Assembly: GCA_963662515.1 (NCBI GenBank)
Contig: OY759675.1
Location: 1,674,001-1,738,000, forward strand
Length of the DNA: 64,000 bases
Origin: JAFGDI01 sp963662515
GTDB lineage: Bacteria > Planctomycetota > Phycisphaerae > Sedimentisphaerales > SM23-30
Direction of reading: 5' to 3'
Shown here: positions 35,587-46,059 of the stretch, piece by piece
How positions within the stretch are numbered: the stretch's first letter is position 1
How the letters are laid out: the number at the start of each line of letters is the position of its first letter
Made by a program: the position numbers and the translations under genes
The notes under the pieces: model-generated
The model's database searches: none
Told to the model about the DNA's origin: nothing
What the model saw: only the letters and a program-made list of their open reading frames with translations

Positions 35587-38500
35587 ATGAAAAGATTCAG
35601 TTTGATGTTATTTTTTTTGAGTGTTGTTATGGCAATGCCTGTACTGGCCAGTTGGGAGATGAAACAAGGGCCTCTTATGACCAGATGGGCCAGTGAAATA
35701 GATGTTAATAACCCGCTGCCAGAATATCCCCGGCCACAGATGGTTCGTGATAAGTGGCTTAATCTCAATGGTATATGGCAGTTTCAGCCAGGGAGCAGCT
35801 CTGATCCTATTCCTGTTGGTCAGACATTGACCGATGAAATATTGGTTCCGTTCCCTATGGAGTCAGCCATTTCCGGAATAATGGCACACCATGAGCGATC
35901 ATGGTATCGTCGTACCTTTGAAGTGCCTTCTGATTGGGCGGGTAAAAATATTCTGCTTCATCTTGACGCTGTAGATTGGGAATCTCAGGTTTATGTTAAT
36001 GGAAACAGTGTAGCTATCCATAAGGGTGGATACGATCCTGTAGTTCTTGACATCACGCCTTACCTTAATGCATCTGGCTCACAGGAATTGATAGTTCGTG
36101 TTTTTGACCCGACAGACGATGCCGGATATCCTCGAGGGAAGCAGACACTTTATCCCGGTGGTATTATGTATACAGCTGTCAGTGGTATCTGGCAGCCTGT
36201 CTGGATCGAGCCGGTCGATCCTTATGCTGTCAGTGACCTCAGGATGACTCCTGACATTGATAATTCCAGGCTCAAACTGAGGGTTAACACTCTTTCTGTA
36301 ACAGGCAATATGAAATTTAATGCTGTTGTTAGAAGTCAGGGCCAGACAGTTGCTTCTCTTTCAGATGCAGCTCCAAATACAGACCTGGAGATTGTTATTC
36401 CCAACCAGAGATTGTGGTCGCCAAATGATCCTTTCTTGTATGATCTGGAGATAACCCTGCTGAGAAATAGTGTGGTTATTGATACCATTAACAGTTATTT
36501 TGGTATGCGTAAGTGTTCGCTGGGTATTGTTGATGGTGTGCACAAGATGTTCCTTAATAATGAGTTTGTCTTTCAGATGGGACCTCTCGATCAGGGCTGG
36601 TGGCCTGATGGTTTGTATCGGGCACCAACTGATGAGGCTCTGAAATATGATATTGAAAAGACCAAAGAATTCGGTTTTAACATGACTCGTAAGCATATTA
36701 AAGTGGAATCAGCCAGATGGTATTACTGGGCTGATAAGATCGGTCTTATGGTCTGGCAGGATATGCCTAGTGTTAATTCATATACTGGCAACCCTCAGCC
36801 TATAGATAAACCGCAGTTCGAGCTGGAACTTAATCGTATGATTGATACCTGTTGGAATAGTCCTTCGATAGTCAGTTGGGTGGTTTTTAATGAATGGCAG
36901 GGTCAGCATGATACTGAATATCTGGTTAATATGGTAAAGACAAAAGATCCCAGCCGTCTGGTTAATCAGGGCAGTGGTGGTGGATATGCCAATGTCGGCG
37001 ATATTTATGATGTGCATAGTTACCCTCAGCCAGGGTTCCCAAACCCTGCCGATGAGTCTAGTGCTATTATGGCTCGTGTATGTGGTGAATATGGTGGTAT
37101 CGGTTATATTGTTGAAGGACATCTCTGGAATCCAAATCGCGCTACTGGTATTTATTCCAGTACAAATAATCCTCTTGAACTGCTTAACCGCTATAATAGC
37201 TATCATGACAGCTTACTCAGTTTCAAGGTTGACCAGGGCCTTAGTGCTGCGGTCTATACTGAGATAACTGATGTTGAGAATGAGTGTAATGGTCTTATGA
37301 CCTATGACCGTATTGTCAAGGTTAGCGAAAAGGCTATTGCCAAAGCTAATCACCGGGTTATAGTTGGCGATCTTAGTTCTGAAGTTGTTTTGCCAACCTC
37401 TCAGACTAATGCCCGCACCTGGACATATACCACCGATCAGCCCGCTGATGGTTGGTTTGAGACAGGGTTTGATACTTCAGCATGGTTAACCGGTAATGGA
37501 GGATTTGGTACTAGTGGAACTCCTAATGCAGTTATTGGCACAAACTGGAATACCTCTGATATCTGGCTTCGCCAGAGTTTTGTTCTTGGTGATTATACGC
37601 CCAGTCAGATCAATCTGATGAGCTTTAACATTTTCCATGATGAAGATGTTGAAGTTTATATTAACGGTGTACTTGCCGGTACCAGAAGTGGGTATACTAC
37701 TTCATATATCAGTATGCCTATTAATGATGCCGGTAAAGCAGCTCTTATATCTGGTGGCGAAAATGTCATTGCTATTCATTGTCATCAGGCTCAGGGTGGT
37801 CAGTTCATTGATGCTGGTATTTCTATCGTGAAACAGATAGTAAATGCGTCTTATGTTCCGGTTGACACTTTTAGTTATTGGAATATGGACGAGTCAGCCG
37901 GCAATATTGCAACTGACATTTCCGGCGATAATAACGGCACTGTCTATAATGGGGCTGCCTGGAATGCTGCCGGCAGGGTTAATGGCTGTATTGATTTTGA
38001 TGGTATTGATGACCATGTCCGGGTTGCTCGTCAGATAAGTAATGACTTTTCTGTTGCTTTCTGGACTAAAACAACTCAGGTTGCTGGCGGTAATGACCAG
38101 TGGTGGCAGGGCTGCGGTATAATTGATGCAGATATTCCATTTCAGGCAGATGATTTTGGTATATCTCTTTTCGTTGATAAGCTGGCCTTTGGTGTCGGTA
38201 ATCAGGATAAGACCATAGTTTCAGAATCCGTTATAAATGATGGTATGTGGCATTTCTGTGTGGTTAGCCGTAAGGCTGATGGTACGATCAAGCTATATGT
38301 TGATGGTATGCTCGAGGCGTATGATGTTGCTAATGACGATCCTCTTGCCTCTTCTGCTACAATTACTTTTGGTGCTATGAATACCGATGAACGCTATTTT
38401 GATGGTTCACTTGATGAAGTTATGTTTTTTGATCGCGAGCTTGGCGACCTGGAAATAGCTGCTATGTACAGCAATCTTGAGTATGTCGCTGCCGTGCCAG

Positions 38501-39903
38501 AGGGTGTTTATGCCTTTACTGGCAACAATTCCATTACTGTAGCCTGGGACGATTCGCCAGTGGCCAGTTCTTATAATGTTAAAAGAGCCACTGTCAGTGG
38601 TGGGCCATATACTAGTGTTTATACAACGAATCAGACTTATTATGTTGACACTGATCTCGAAGATGATACTGAGTATTATTATGTAATTTCTGCTGTTAAT
38701 CCAGTGGGTGAGTCTGATATTTCTGCCGAAGTATCTGCAAAGAATATTACTCTTATGGCCTGGTTTAATGCTCATGACATTGAGGGCAAATCATCTGGTA
38801 CTGCTATTGATCGCTGGAATGATATATCAGGTAATGGCTTCGATGCTACTCAACCTGATTCAGGCAGGAGGCCAGTTTATATCGCAGAGGCAGTAAATGG
38901 TCATCCGGCATTGCGATTCACTAATTCCAGCAAGACTTATCTTGGCCTGGCCAGACCTGTAGCTGATAATTTTACTATTATGGTTGTTTTCAGAAGCACT
39001 CAAGGGATTGGCTCTGGCACGCAGTTCTATCAGGGTGCCGGACTCATTAACGGTGAAATGCCTGGTGTAACTAACGATTATGGTACTTGTCTCAATGCTG
39101 ATGGTAAGATCGTTGCTGGTACAGGTTCACCTGACAGAAATGTTGTTTCGGCTTCAGGTTATAATGATGGTGAACCACATCTTATGACTTTTAGAAGAGT
39201 TCGCAGTTCTGGTGAGCTTAAGCTCTTTGTTGATGGTGTACTGGTTGACACTAATACAGCAGGCACTCAGTCGCTTGGCTCTCCTTCACGGCTGATTATT
39301 GGTGCTCAGCAGACAGAGATAAATTATTTTTCTGGCGATATTGCTGAGATCAGAATTTACAATAAAGCCCTTGATGATAATAAGCTCAATCAGGCTCATA
39401 CAGAACTTATTAATCGCTACATTCTTGGCCTGCCTGCCCCAGCTTTTAGCCCTTACCCGGCAGATGATTCAGTAATGGTATCTGCTCAAACAGACCTTAG
39501 CTGGACACCAGGTGCTGCAGCTCAATTACATAGGGTCTATCTGGGGCAGTCAAATCCGCCAGCATTTGAGGCTGAAATCACAGAACCGTCGTTTGACCCT
39601 GCCATACTCGAGCCGCAGGCTACTTATTATTGGCGGGTGGATGAAGTTAATTCTGCCGGTACTACCGTAGGGCAGCTTTGGTCATTTTCTACTGCAATTA
39701 AAGGTGATCTTGAGCCAGATGGTGATGTTGACCTGCTGGATTTTGCCTCACTTGCCTATAGCTGGCAGGCGGCATCATGTGGGCCTGCCAATGACTGGTG
39801 TCAGGGTAATGATATTGATTCCAGCGGCTCTGTAGATTTAGCTGATTTGCAGGCAGTCTCTGTTAACTGGCTGATAGGCACGGACTTACAGCCAGTTGAG
39901 TAA
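35587..39903 (+). CDS. Secreted GH2 glycosidase with jelly-roll, two LamG, Fn3 and dockerin-like modules
   Basis: Extracellular beta-glycosidase (galactosidase, mannosidase or glucuronidase class; exact sugar not predictable). ATG 35587 follows GAGGA. Layout of the 1438 residues: signal peptide 1-21; GH2 sugar-binding domain about 45-215 (LNGIWQFQPG, SWYRRTFEVP); Ig-like domain about 220-310; TIM barrel about 315-600 with acid/base Glu436 in VVFNEWQGQ and nucleophile Glu501 in CGEYGG. Further modules: jelly-roll domain about 598-752; LamG about 760-965; Fn3 about 968-1054; second LamG about 1055-1281; Fn3-like about 1282-1371; dockerin-like pair about 1373-1431 with DLEPDGDVDLLDF and DIDSSGSVDLADL. 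Both catalytic residues are present. It has its own terminator and an unusually long upstream region. Confidence 0.92.
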   Translation: MKRFSLMLFFLSVVMAMPVLASWEMKQGPLMTRWASEIDVNNPLPEYPRPQMVRDKWLNLNGIWQFQPGSSSDPIPVGQTLTDEILVPFPMESAISGIMAHHERSWYRRTFEVPSDWAGKNILLHLDAVDWESQVYVNGNSVAIHKGGYDPVVLDITPYLNASGSQELIVRVFDPTDDAGYPRGKQTLYPGGIMYTAVSGIWQPVWIEPVDPYAVSDLRMTPDIDNSRLKLRVNTLSVTGNMKFNAVVRSQGQTVASLSDAAPNTDLEIVIPNQRLWSPNDPFLYDLEITLLRNSVVIDTINSYFGMRKCSLGIVDGVHKMFLNNEFVFQMGPLDQGWWPDGLYRAPTDEALKYDIEKTKEFGFNMTRKHIKVESARWYYWADKIGLMVWQDMPSVNSYTGNPQPIDKPQFELELNRMIDTCWNSPSIVSWVVFNEWQGQHDTEYLVNMVKTKDPSRLVNQGSGGGYANVGDIYDVHSYPQPGFPNPADESSAIMARVCGEYGGIGYIVEGHLWNPNRATGIYSSTNNPLELLNRYNSYHDSLLSFKVDQGLSAAVYTEITDVENECNGLMTYDRIVKVSEKAIAKANHRVIVGDLSSEVVLPTSQTNARTWTYTTDQPADGWFETGFDTSAWLTGNGGFGTSGTPNAVIGTNWNTSDIWLRQSFVLGDYTPSQINLMSFNIFHDEDVEVYINGVLAGTRSGYTTSYISMPINDAGKAALISGGENVIAIHCHQAQGGQFIDAGISIVKQIVNASYVPVDTFSYWNMDESAGNIATDISGDNNGTVYNGAAWNAAGRVNGCIDFDGIDDHVRVARQISNDFSVAFWTKTTQVAGGNDQWWQGCGIIDADIPFQADDFGISLFVDKLAFGVGNQDKTIVSESVINDGMWHFCVVSRKADGTIKLYVDGMLEAYDVANDDPLASSATITFGAMNTDERYFDGSLDEVMFFDRELGDLEIAAMYSNLEYVAAVPEGVYAFTGNNSITVAWDDSPVASSYNVKRATVSGGPYTSVYTTNQTYYVDTDLEDDTEYYYVISAVNPVGESDISAEVSAKNITLMAWFNAHDIEGKSSGTAIDRWNDISGNGFDATQPDSGRRPVYIAEAVNGHPALRFTNSSKTYLGLARPVADNFTIMVVFRSTQGIGSGTQFYQGAGLINGEMPGVTNDYGTCLNADGKIVAGTGSPDRNVVSASGYNDGEPHLMTFRRVRSSGELKLFVDGVLVDTNTAGTQSLGSPSRLIIGAQQTEINYFSGDIAEIRIYNKALDDNKLNQAHTELINRYILGLPAPAFSPYPADDSVMVSAQTDLSWTPGAAAQLHRVYLGQSNPPAFEAEITEPSFDPAILEPQATYYWRVDEVNSAGTTVGQLWSFSTAIKGDLEPDGDVDLLDFASLAYSWQAASCGPANDWCQGNDIDSSGSVDLADLQAVSVNWLIGTDLQPVE

Positions 39904-40212
39904 CTTCTCTGATTAATGATTTTGCTTTATAACAGGTGAGAGGGGCTGCCTTTCACCTGTTTTATTTTAAAACTGATATTTTTTTATCAATTTATCTTGC
40001 TTTTCATGTTTTCTCGTAATATAATTCTTGCGTCCGGTAGTTATTGTTTCGTTACTGTGGTAACTTGCAATGTGGCTGCCAGCAAGCAGGTCCTCGTAAT
40101 TATGGACCATAAGCAACGGGTACGGCCCGGCTGGTTATGTTAATGTTGAAGCTTACGCTGTTAATGAGCTACTGGTTTATAACTCACCATTTTACGGAAA
40201 TGGAGGTTGCTC
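39904..40212. other. Intergenic region between GH2 gene and serA
   Basis: Holds the GH2 terminator at 39931-39968. Beyond it are two small hairpins: GTTAC-TGTG-GTAAC near 40053 and GGTCC-10 nt-GGACC near 40090. No serine-responsive or other known riboswitch is recognised before serA. Confidence 0.4.
39931..39968 (+). terminator. Intrinsic terminator of GH2 gene
   Basis: A stem of up to 14 bp beginning AACAGGTGA/TCACCTGTT with a 5-nt loop, followed by TTTATTTTAAA. Confidence 0.85.
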
Positions 40213-41796
40213 GTGTTTAAAGTTATTGTTACCGATAAACTGGCTCAGGAAGGTCTTGACTATCTGGCAAGCCAGGATGATATCGAAGTTGTGGTCAAAA
40301 CAAATTTCACCGAAGATGAGCTCGCTGATGCTATTGGCGAATATGATGGTCTTATTATCCGTTCAGGCACTCAGGTTACCGCTAAGGTACTTGCCAAATC
40401 AGGAAAACTGAAGGCTATTGCTCGTGCCGGTGTTGGTATTGATAATGTTGATGTTAAAGTGGCTACCGAAAAGGGTATTGTTGTTATGAATACTCCTGAT
40501 GGTAACACTATCAGTGCGGCAGAGCATACTATTGCTATGATGATGGCTCTGTCTCGCCATATTGTAGGTGGAAATAACACCCTGAAAGCTGGCACCTGGG
40601 ATCGTAAAAATTTCATGGGTACTCAGTTGATGGGTAAGACTCTTGGTGTTGTTGGACTGGGGCGTATCGGTCTTTCTGTTGCTCGCAGGGCTATGGGCCT
40701 TAAAATGAAGGTTGTGGGCTTTGATCCGCTGGCCTCTGCTGAAGCTGTTACCAATGAGGGCATTGAGTATATCGCTGATGTTAAAGATGTATTCCGCAAG
40801 AGTGATTTTATAACTCTGCATGTGCCTGTAACAGATCAGACTCGTGGTATGGTTAATGCTCAGATGCTTTCTCTCATGAAGCCTACAGCCCGTCTGGTTA
40901 ATGTTGCTCGTGGTGCTGTTATTGTTGAAAATGACCTATGGGACGCTTTGAAAGAGAAAAAAATTGCTGGCGCTGCTCTTGATGTATTCAGCAAAGAGCC
41001 GCCGGATAATCGTGGTTTTGAAACTCTGGATAACTGTCTTGTTACTCCGCATTTGGGTGCAAGTACGGAAGAAGCCCAGATCGAAGTGGCTATTGATGCA
41101 GCTAAGGAGTTAGTTGATGCACTTCGTGGTATTCAGATGCGTAATGCAGTTAATGTGCCCGGTCAGGACAAGGCTATGCCTGAGATCGTTATGCAGTATA
41201 AGGGGCTGGCCAATAAGCTTGGTAATATAGCTGGCAACCTGAGCAAGGGTAAGATCGAAAAGATAGAACTGAGCTTTGCTGGTGAGCTGGCTGAGTATGC
41301 CGTTGGTGCTATTACCACAAGCTGTCTTGCTGGTGTCTTACAGCCTATGTTCGAGGGTTCTGTTAATGATGTTAATGCTCGAAGTCTTGCCGAAAAAGCA
41401 GGGCTCAGCATTGCAGAAACCAAAAATTCTGACTCTAACCAGTACAGTAGCTCTGTTGCTGTAAGTGTTACAACTGCGGGTGGTAACAAGAGAACTGTAA
41501 CCGGAACTATTATCGGCAAGGGTATTGAAAAGATCATTGCTATTGATAATGTTTCTCTTGAGATCACACCGGAAGGCTCTATCGTGGCTATGTTCTATGA
41601 TGATCGTCCGGGTGTTATTGGTATTGTTGGTACACTCTGCGGCAAAAATGGCATAAATATCGGTACTATGGGGGTTGGCCGTGAAAATGGCAAGGCTATC
41701 CTTGCTGTCAGTCTGGATCAGGCTCCAACTGAGTCTATTCTCAAAGAACTGGCAACTAATGGCTTTACCGATGTATATATCTGTAATCTGAAGTAA
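40213..41796 (+). CDS. serA: D-3-phosphoglycerate dehydrogenase
   Basis: First step of serine synthesis from 3-phosphoglycerate. GTG 40213 is chosen: GGAGG ends 6 nt before it and the protein then starts MFKVIVTDKLA; a TTG two codons earlier abuts the ribosome site. The product of 527 residues is the long form with NAD-binding (GVVGLGRIGLSVARRAMG), catalytic VNVARGAVIVE and TPHLGASTEEAQ with the catalytic His. It is followed by the ASB intervening domain and a C-terminal ACT domain (DDRPGVIGIVGTLCGKNGIN), which usually gives serine feedback control. It is monocistronic and convergent with secA. Confidence 0.96.
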   Translation: MFKVIVTDKLAQEGLDYLASQDDIEVVVKTNFTEDELADAIGEYDGLIIRSGTQVTAKVLAKSGKLKAIARAGVGIDNVDVKVATEKGIVVMNTPDGNTISAAEHTIAMMMALSRHIVGGNNTLKAGTWDRKNFMGTQLMGKTLGVVGLGRIGLSVARRAMGLKMKVVGFDPLASAEAVTNEGIEYIADVKDVFRKSDFITLHVPVTDQTRGMVNAQMLSLMKPTARLVNVARGAVIVENDLWDALKEKKIAGAALDVFSKEPPDNRGFETLDNCLVTPHLGASTEEAQIEVAIDAAKELVDALRGIQMRNAVNVPGQDKAMPEIVMQYKGLANKLGNIAGNLSKGKIEKIELSFAGELAEYAVGAITTSCLAGVLQPMFEGSVNDVNARSLAEKAGLSIAETKNSDSNQYSSSVAVSVTTAGGNKRTVTGTIIGKGIEKIIAIDNVSLEITPEGSIVAMFYDDRPGVIGIVGTLCGKNGINIGTMGVGRENGKAILAVSLDQAPTESILKELATNGFTDVYICNLK

Positions 41797-41811
41797 GGTA
41801 TCTTTAATCTA

Positions 41812-41852
41812 AAAAAAAAGGCGATCTCGGTTAGTTCCGGATCGCTTTTTTT
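41812..41852 (+). terminator. Intrinsic terminator of serA
   Basis: GCGATC/GATCGC core extended by A-run/T-run pairing on both sides; about 15-bp stem followed by TT. It can act in both directions. Confidence 0.85.
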
Positions 41853-41872
41853 ATTTATTAGCAGTGTAGTTT

Positions 41873-41909
41873 ATAATATGTCGTGAACATAAAGAACACG
41901 ACATATTAT
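41873..41909 (-). terminator. Hairpin after secA
   Basis: Perfect 13-bp stem ATAATATGTCGTG/CACGACATATTAT with an 11-nt loop, 22 bp downstream of the secA stop. The T-run is weak, so it may be a processing or protective 3' hairpin. Confidence 0.65.
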
Positions 41910-41930
41910 TTCTTATCATTTATAACTTGT

Positions 41931-44900
41931 TTATTCAGTATCATTCTGGCCGCAGCATTTTTTATATTTCAAACCACTGCCGCAAGGACATGGGTCGTTA
42001 CGACCTACCTTTGGCCCATCGTTGTGCGCGGTTTTAGGCATACCTGTTGACTGGCCCTGTTGGCCGGCTGCCTGCTGCTGATTGAACTGGGAAAATTCAG
42101 CATGGCCGGCACTGGATATATTCCAGATCGAACGCCTTTCCTCTTCGCCGCCTAGTCTTGCCTTGAAGATTATATCTGTTACCTTATCGCGTATCGAACT
42201 GAGCATTTCCTGGAACATACGGAAGCCTTCGCGTTTATACTCCATCTTCGGATCCTTCTCTGCCATGCCGCGCAGGCCTATACCACTCTTGAGGTGGTCC
42301 ATCGCATAGAGATGATCTTTCCAGGTCGAATCATAGATCTGGAGTAAAACATACCTTTCCAGTTCAGTAAGTTCTTCTCTTAAGTAACGATCCGCAGTTT
42401 TGGCAATAAATGCCTCTATACTCTTGGCTGAAGTTATCTGCCAGGGTTTAATATGCTGATTAAATCTTCTGGAGAGTTTATCTGCCAGCAGGGCGATACC
42501 AGCTTCATCGTCAGTTGACTGAGCAACTATCTCGGCGACTTCCTGGTCTATTATGCCCAAACCGCGACTGCGTACCATTTCCAGCAGTTTTTCCCGCATA
42601 TTGTCATAGTCCAGAGCTTGTATTTCGCTCAGGTCCCAACTGACCTGATACTTGCGTTTAACCCAATCGATTACTTCTTGGGCGGCATAGCTACTGCCAG
42701 ACTGGTGGCGATGAGCTGCCATACTCATTATAAAGTCAACCGGATACTCTATTTCACGCTGATGGTATCTTTCTCTGGCTTTCTGGCATAGAATATCTAC
42801 AACTTCCTGAACTTTCTTGCCTGAAATATCAGCGGGCGCAACTGTCAGCTCAAACTTATTATTTACCCAGTCGGTTAATATTCCGGCAGCATAGTCTGGC
42901 TCTAAAAATGCACTCACTCTGCCAAAATCAAAACGATTTAAGTGTTCCATGGCACCAGCGGTTATTCGCTCGCGTGCCTGAGGGATGGTCATAGTCTTGA
43001 ACTCTTCCGGCGAAATGTGGACATTATACTTACTTGCCGCCCATTTGCTCATTCCGATCAGGTCCCATTGTTCCTCTTCCAGCTCCTTTTGCATATATTC
43101 GCCGATGGTGATAGAAATATCTTGCTCTACATTGTTCTCTGTATGATTCTTGAGCAGATTGGGCAATGACTTGGTATTTACGCTTTTGAGCTTGTCCAGT
43201 TCCATGTCAATACCGCAGACATTTCTGGCCCATTCGCTTATGCATGAATACGCATAGTCCGGCGATAATATTTCCTCGGTGCGTTCTGCAATTATATCGT
43301 CGATCATATCCCAGATATCGTCCTCAATGCCAAAACCCTCCAGTATTCGCTGCCGGCGGGTATAGAACACCTGACGCTGATAGTCCATTACTTCATCGTA
43401 TTCCAGCAGGCTCTTACGAGCTTCAAAGTTCCGCTGTTCTACCTTTTTCTGGGCTTTCTCTACATATCTGGTTATGCTCTTTTCATTGATTGGCTCGCCT
43501 TCTTTCCAGCCCAGCTTTTCAAATGCTTTTACGATCCAGTCCGGGGCAAATATCCGCATCAGATCATCCTGGAAGCTCAGGAAGAACTGACTTACGCCCG
43601 GGTCTCCCTGACGGCCGGAACGACCGCGAAGCTGATTGTCTATGCGTCGGGCCTCATGCCTCTCTGTACCCAATACATACAGACCGCCTTTGTCAAGCGA
43701 TTCTTTGGGTAGCTTGATATCTGTTCCGCGGCCTGCCATATTAGTTGCTATTGTCACATTGCCCCACATTTCGCCATTGCGGTTTTTATGCTGTTGGCCG
43801 GCTTTAGCTACGATCGTAGCTTCACGGGCATGCTGCTTGGCATTGAGCACTTCATGTTCCAGACCATATCGTTTGGTCAGGGCATTGCTCAGGGCTTCGT
43901 TCTTTTCAATACTTATAGTACCGACCAGCATGGGCTGGCCAGCCTTACTGACATTAAATATCTCATCTACCAGGGCGTTGAACTTTTCCGGTACGGTTTT
44001 ATATACCATATCGACACGGTCATCACGCACGATCGGCCTGTTGGTTGGTATAGCTACTACGCCGAGTTTATAGATATTCATGAACTCATCTGCTTCGGTC
44101 ATGGCAGTACCAGTCATGCCGGAAAGCTGCTGATACATCTTAAAGAAATTTTGCAGTGTTATTGTTGCCAGAGTCTGACTTTCCTGCTTAATGGTCACGC
44201 CTTCCTTGGCTTCAACTGCCTGATGTAAGCCATCAGACCACTGCCGACCGTTCATAAGGCGTCCGGTAAATTCATCAACGATAATCACCTGATTGCCCTG
44301 TACAACATAGTCCTTTTCTTTCTCAAAGGTTACATGGGCACGCAGGGCCTGTTCCATCAAGTGCGGCCATTCCATATTCGAACCTACATAAAAGCTGCCA
44401 ACCCCGGCCAGATCCTGGGCCAGGCCGATACCTTCATGGGTAAGCTGCACACTGTGACGATCATATTCAACTTCATAATACTGGACGAGTTCTTTGCTTT
44501 GCGCTTCCAGCTCTCTGATCCGTTCTTCACAGGTTTTTATCGCCTGACTGGCGGCACTTTCTCGTTCTTTATCTTTATGCTTTTTAGCATCTGATAATTC
44601 GCCAGCTGCGTTGGCTGCGTCCATCTTCAACTGATTGATCTTCTTTTCGATGTCAGTGTATGGCTTTTGTTTCTTGATTATCTCGCGTGCTATCTGGTCG
44701 GCCTTGCGATATCTTGCTGAATCATCTCGGGCCGGACCTGATATGATCAATGGCGTACGCGCCTCATCGATCAGAATAGAGTCAACCTCATCGACAATGG
44801 TAAAGTCAAGCGGACCTTGCACCTGGTCTATATATCTGGTTTTCATATTATCACGCAGATAGTCAAAACCAAATTCATTATTTGTGCCATAGGTTATATC

Positions 44901-45734
44901 GCTGGCATACATTTCCCGACGCATGTCGCCGGCGGTGTCCATGTCAGCCTGTATCGCTCCTACGGTCAGACCCAGGGCATTATATACCGGGGCCATCCAG
45001 TCGCAATCTCGCTTTGCCAGATAGTCATTAACCGTAATAACATGCACCTTACGACCGCTAAGGGCAACTATATATGCTGCCAGGGTCGCTGCCAGGGTTT
45101 TTCCTTCACCGGTCGCCATTTCTGCGATCTGACCTTCATATAACGCGCCGCCGCCTATCATTTGCACATCAAAATGACGGAAACGGAAGGGGGGACGCTC
45201 TGTAGCAGGGTATTTAGCTCTTACTTCAGCATAAAACTGCGGCGGAAGCTCTATATCATGTATGGAATCTCCCTGGATCAGAGCTAACCTGACATCGTCA
45301 TAAACTTTCTGCATCTCAACTGACAATATATTAGGGTCAAATCCAAGCCGGGCATCAAACACATTCCTGACACCCAGGTGACGATCTGAAGCCTCTCTTA
45401 CTGCGGCAAATGCCTCAGCTAATAAACCATCACAGCTTTGCCTGAGCTTCTCTGCCAGTGTTTTTTTGGCTGGAATACGATCTGCCAGCGTTAAAGTGGG
45501 CAGTTCCCGCAATATATCCCTCAATGGACGGTCCAGGAGTTTGCCCTGCATTGCCTTGATCTGCTCTTTGAATTCAAGGGTCTTGTTTTTCAACTGGCTA
45601 TCGGTCAATGTACCATAAACTTCCTCCAGTTTTGAGATTCTGGAGATAAATTCCTGTCTTTTTTTTACATATCGGTCGCTGCTGCTGCCGAATAACTTCA
45701 TCATGGCTTTGCCGAGATTTTCCAGTACTGACAT
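41931..45734 (-). CDS. secA: Preprotein translocase ATPase SecA, long form
   Basis: Motor that drives unfolded preproteins through SecYEG. The product is 1267 residues, against about 800-900 in most bacteria. The DEAD motor has MATGEGKTLAATLAA (Walker A) and DEVDSILIDEARTPLI; the second motor domain has NMAGRGTDIKLP and RRIDNQLRGRSGRQGDPG. The end has the zinc-binding RNDPCPCGSGLKYKKCC. Two insertions explain the length: a coiled-coil of about 70 residues rich in Lys/Glu after KKQKPYTDIEKKI, and a block at about 828-1112 within the helical scaffold region. That block appears made of about five degenerate 60-68-residue repeats, each with a W-x3-K-Y/F-type core. Large exported proteins elsewhere in the window are likely clients. 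Confidence 0.95.
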   Translation of the reverse strand: MSVLENLGKAMMKLFGSSSDRYVKKRQEFISRISKLEEVYGTLTDSQLKNKTLEFKEQIKAMQGKLLDRPLRDILRELPTLTLADRIPAKKTLAEKLRQSCDGLLAEAFAAVREASDRHLGVRNVFDARLGFDPNILSVEMQKVYDDVRLALIQGDSIHDIELPPQFYAEVRAKYPATERPPFRFRHFDVQMIGGGALYEGQIAEMATGEGKTLAATLAAYIVALSGRKVHVITVNDYLAKRDCDWMAPVYNALGLTVGAIQADMDTAGDMRREMYASDITYGTNNEFGFDYLRDNMKTRYIDQVQGPLDFTIVDEVDSILIDEARTPLIISGPARDDSARYRKADQIAREIIKKQKPYTDIEKKINQLKMDAANAAGELSDAKKHKDKERESAASQAIKTCEERIRELEAQSKELVQYYEVEYDRHSVQLTHEGIGLAQDLAGVGSFYVGSNMEWPHLMEQALRAHVTFEKEKDYVVQGNQVIIVDEFTGRLMNGRQWSDGLHQAVEAKEGVTIKQESQTLATITLQNFFKMYQQLSGMTGTAMTEADEFMNIYKLGVVAIPTNRPIVRDDRVDMVYKTVPEKFNALVDEIFNVSKAGQPMLVGTISIEKNEALSNALTKRYGLEHEVLNAKQHAREATIVAKAGQQHKNRNGEMWGNVTIATNMAGRGTDIKLPKESLDKGGLYVLGTERHEARRIDNQLRGRSGRQGDPGVSQFFLSFQDDLMRIFAPDWIVKAFEKLGWKEGEPINEKSITRYVEKAQKKVEQRNFEARKSLLEYDEVMDYQRQVFYTRRQRILEGFGIEDDIWDMIDDIIAERTEEILSPDYAYSCISEWARNVCGIDMELDKLKSVNTKSLPNLLKNHTENNVEQDISITIGEYMQKELEEEQWDLIGMSKWAASKYNVHISPEEFKTMTIPQARERITAGAMEHLNRFDFGRVSAFLEPDYAAGILTDWVNNKFELTVAPADISGKKVQEVVDILCQKARERYHQREIEYPVDFIMSMAAHRHQSGSSYAAQEVIDWVKRKYQVSWDLSEIQALDYDNMREKLLEMVRSRGLGIIDQEVAEIVAQSTDDEAGIALLADKLSRRFNQHIKPWQITSAKSIEAFIAKTADRYLREELTELERYVLLQIYDSTWKDHLYAMDHLKSGIGLRGMAEKDPKMEYKREGFRMFQEMLSSIRDKVTDIIFKARLGGEEERRSIWNISSAGHAEFSQFNQQQAAGQQGQSTGMPKTAHNDGPKVGRNDPCPCGSGLKYKKCCGQNDTE

Positions 45735-46059
45735 AATTTAATATTCTTCCTTATAGCTTTAATTCTGTTAAAGCCTCTTTATTAAAATAGTTATGTTTAT
45801 TTGTGAACAAGTGAAACACCTGCTGAAACATAATATTACCGCAGGGTGGATTATGCGGAAATATAAATATCTAAACTACTTATAATACTATCGTTAGCTC
45901 TGGGATACAACTATAAATATTTTTATAATATTGCCGCTGTTGAATTGTATCTGACTTACAGTTTATATATAACTACTGTCGCTCAAAAAAAAAGAACTGG
46001 GGGCTTGAAATCCTCAGTTCCATTATTTTGGTCAAAACCCTCATCGATGGTTGATTATT
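45735..46059. other. Intergenic region upstream of secA
   Basis: About 325 bp of AT-rich sequence. The right end holds the terminator of the upstream orphan gene (45984-46020); the rest must carry the secA promoter and 5'-UTR. No SecM-like leader or other regulatory frame was seen. Confidence 0.4.
45984..46020 (-). terminator. Intrinsic terminator of the 118-residue orphan gene
   Basis: A 9-bp stem with one mismatch (GAACTGGGG/CCTCAGTTC) and a 9-nt loop, followed on the minus strand by a run of nine T. Confidence 0.85.

Noticed and set aside
43244..44228. Overlapping plus-strand open frames of 75-146 codons inside secA
   Set aside because: Antisense shadows of secA; they contain no family motif.
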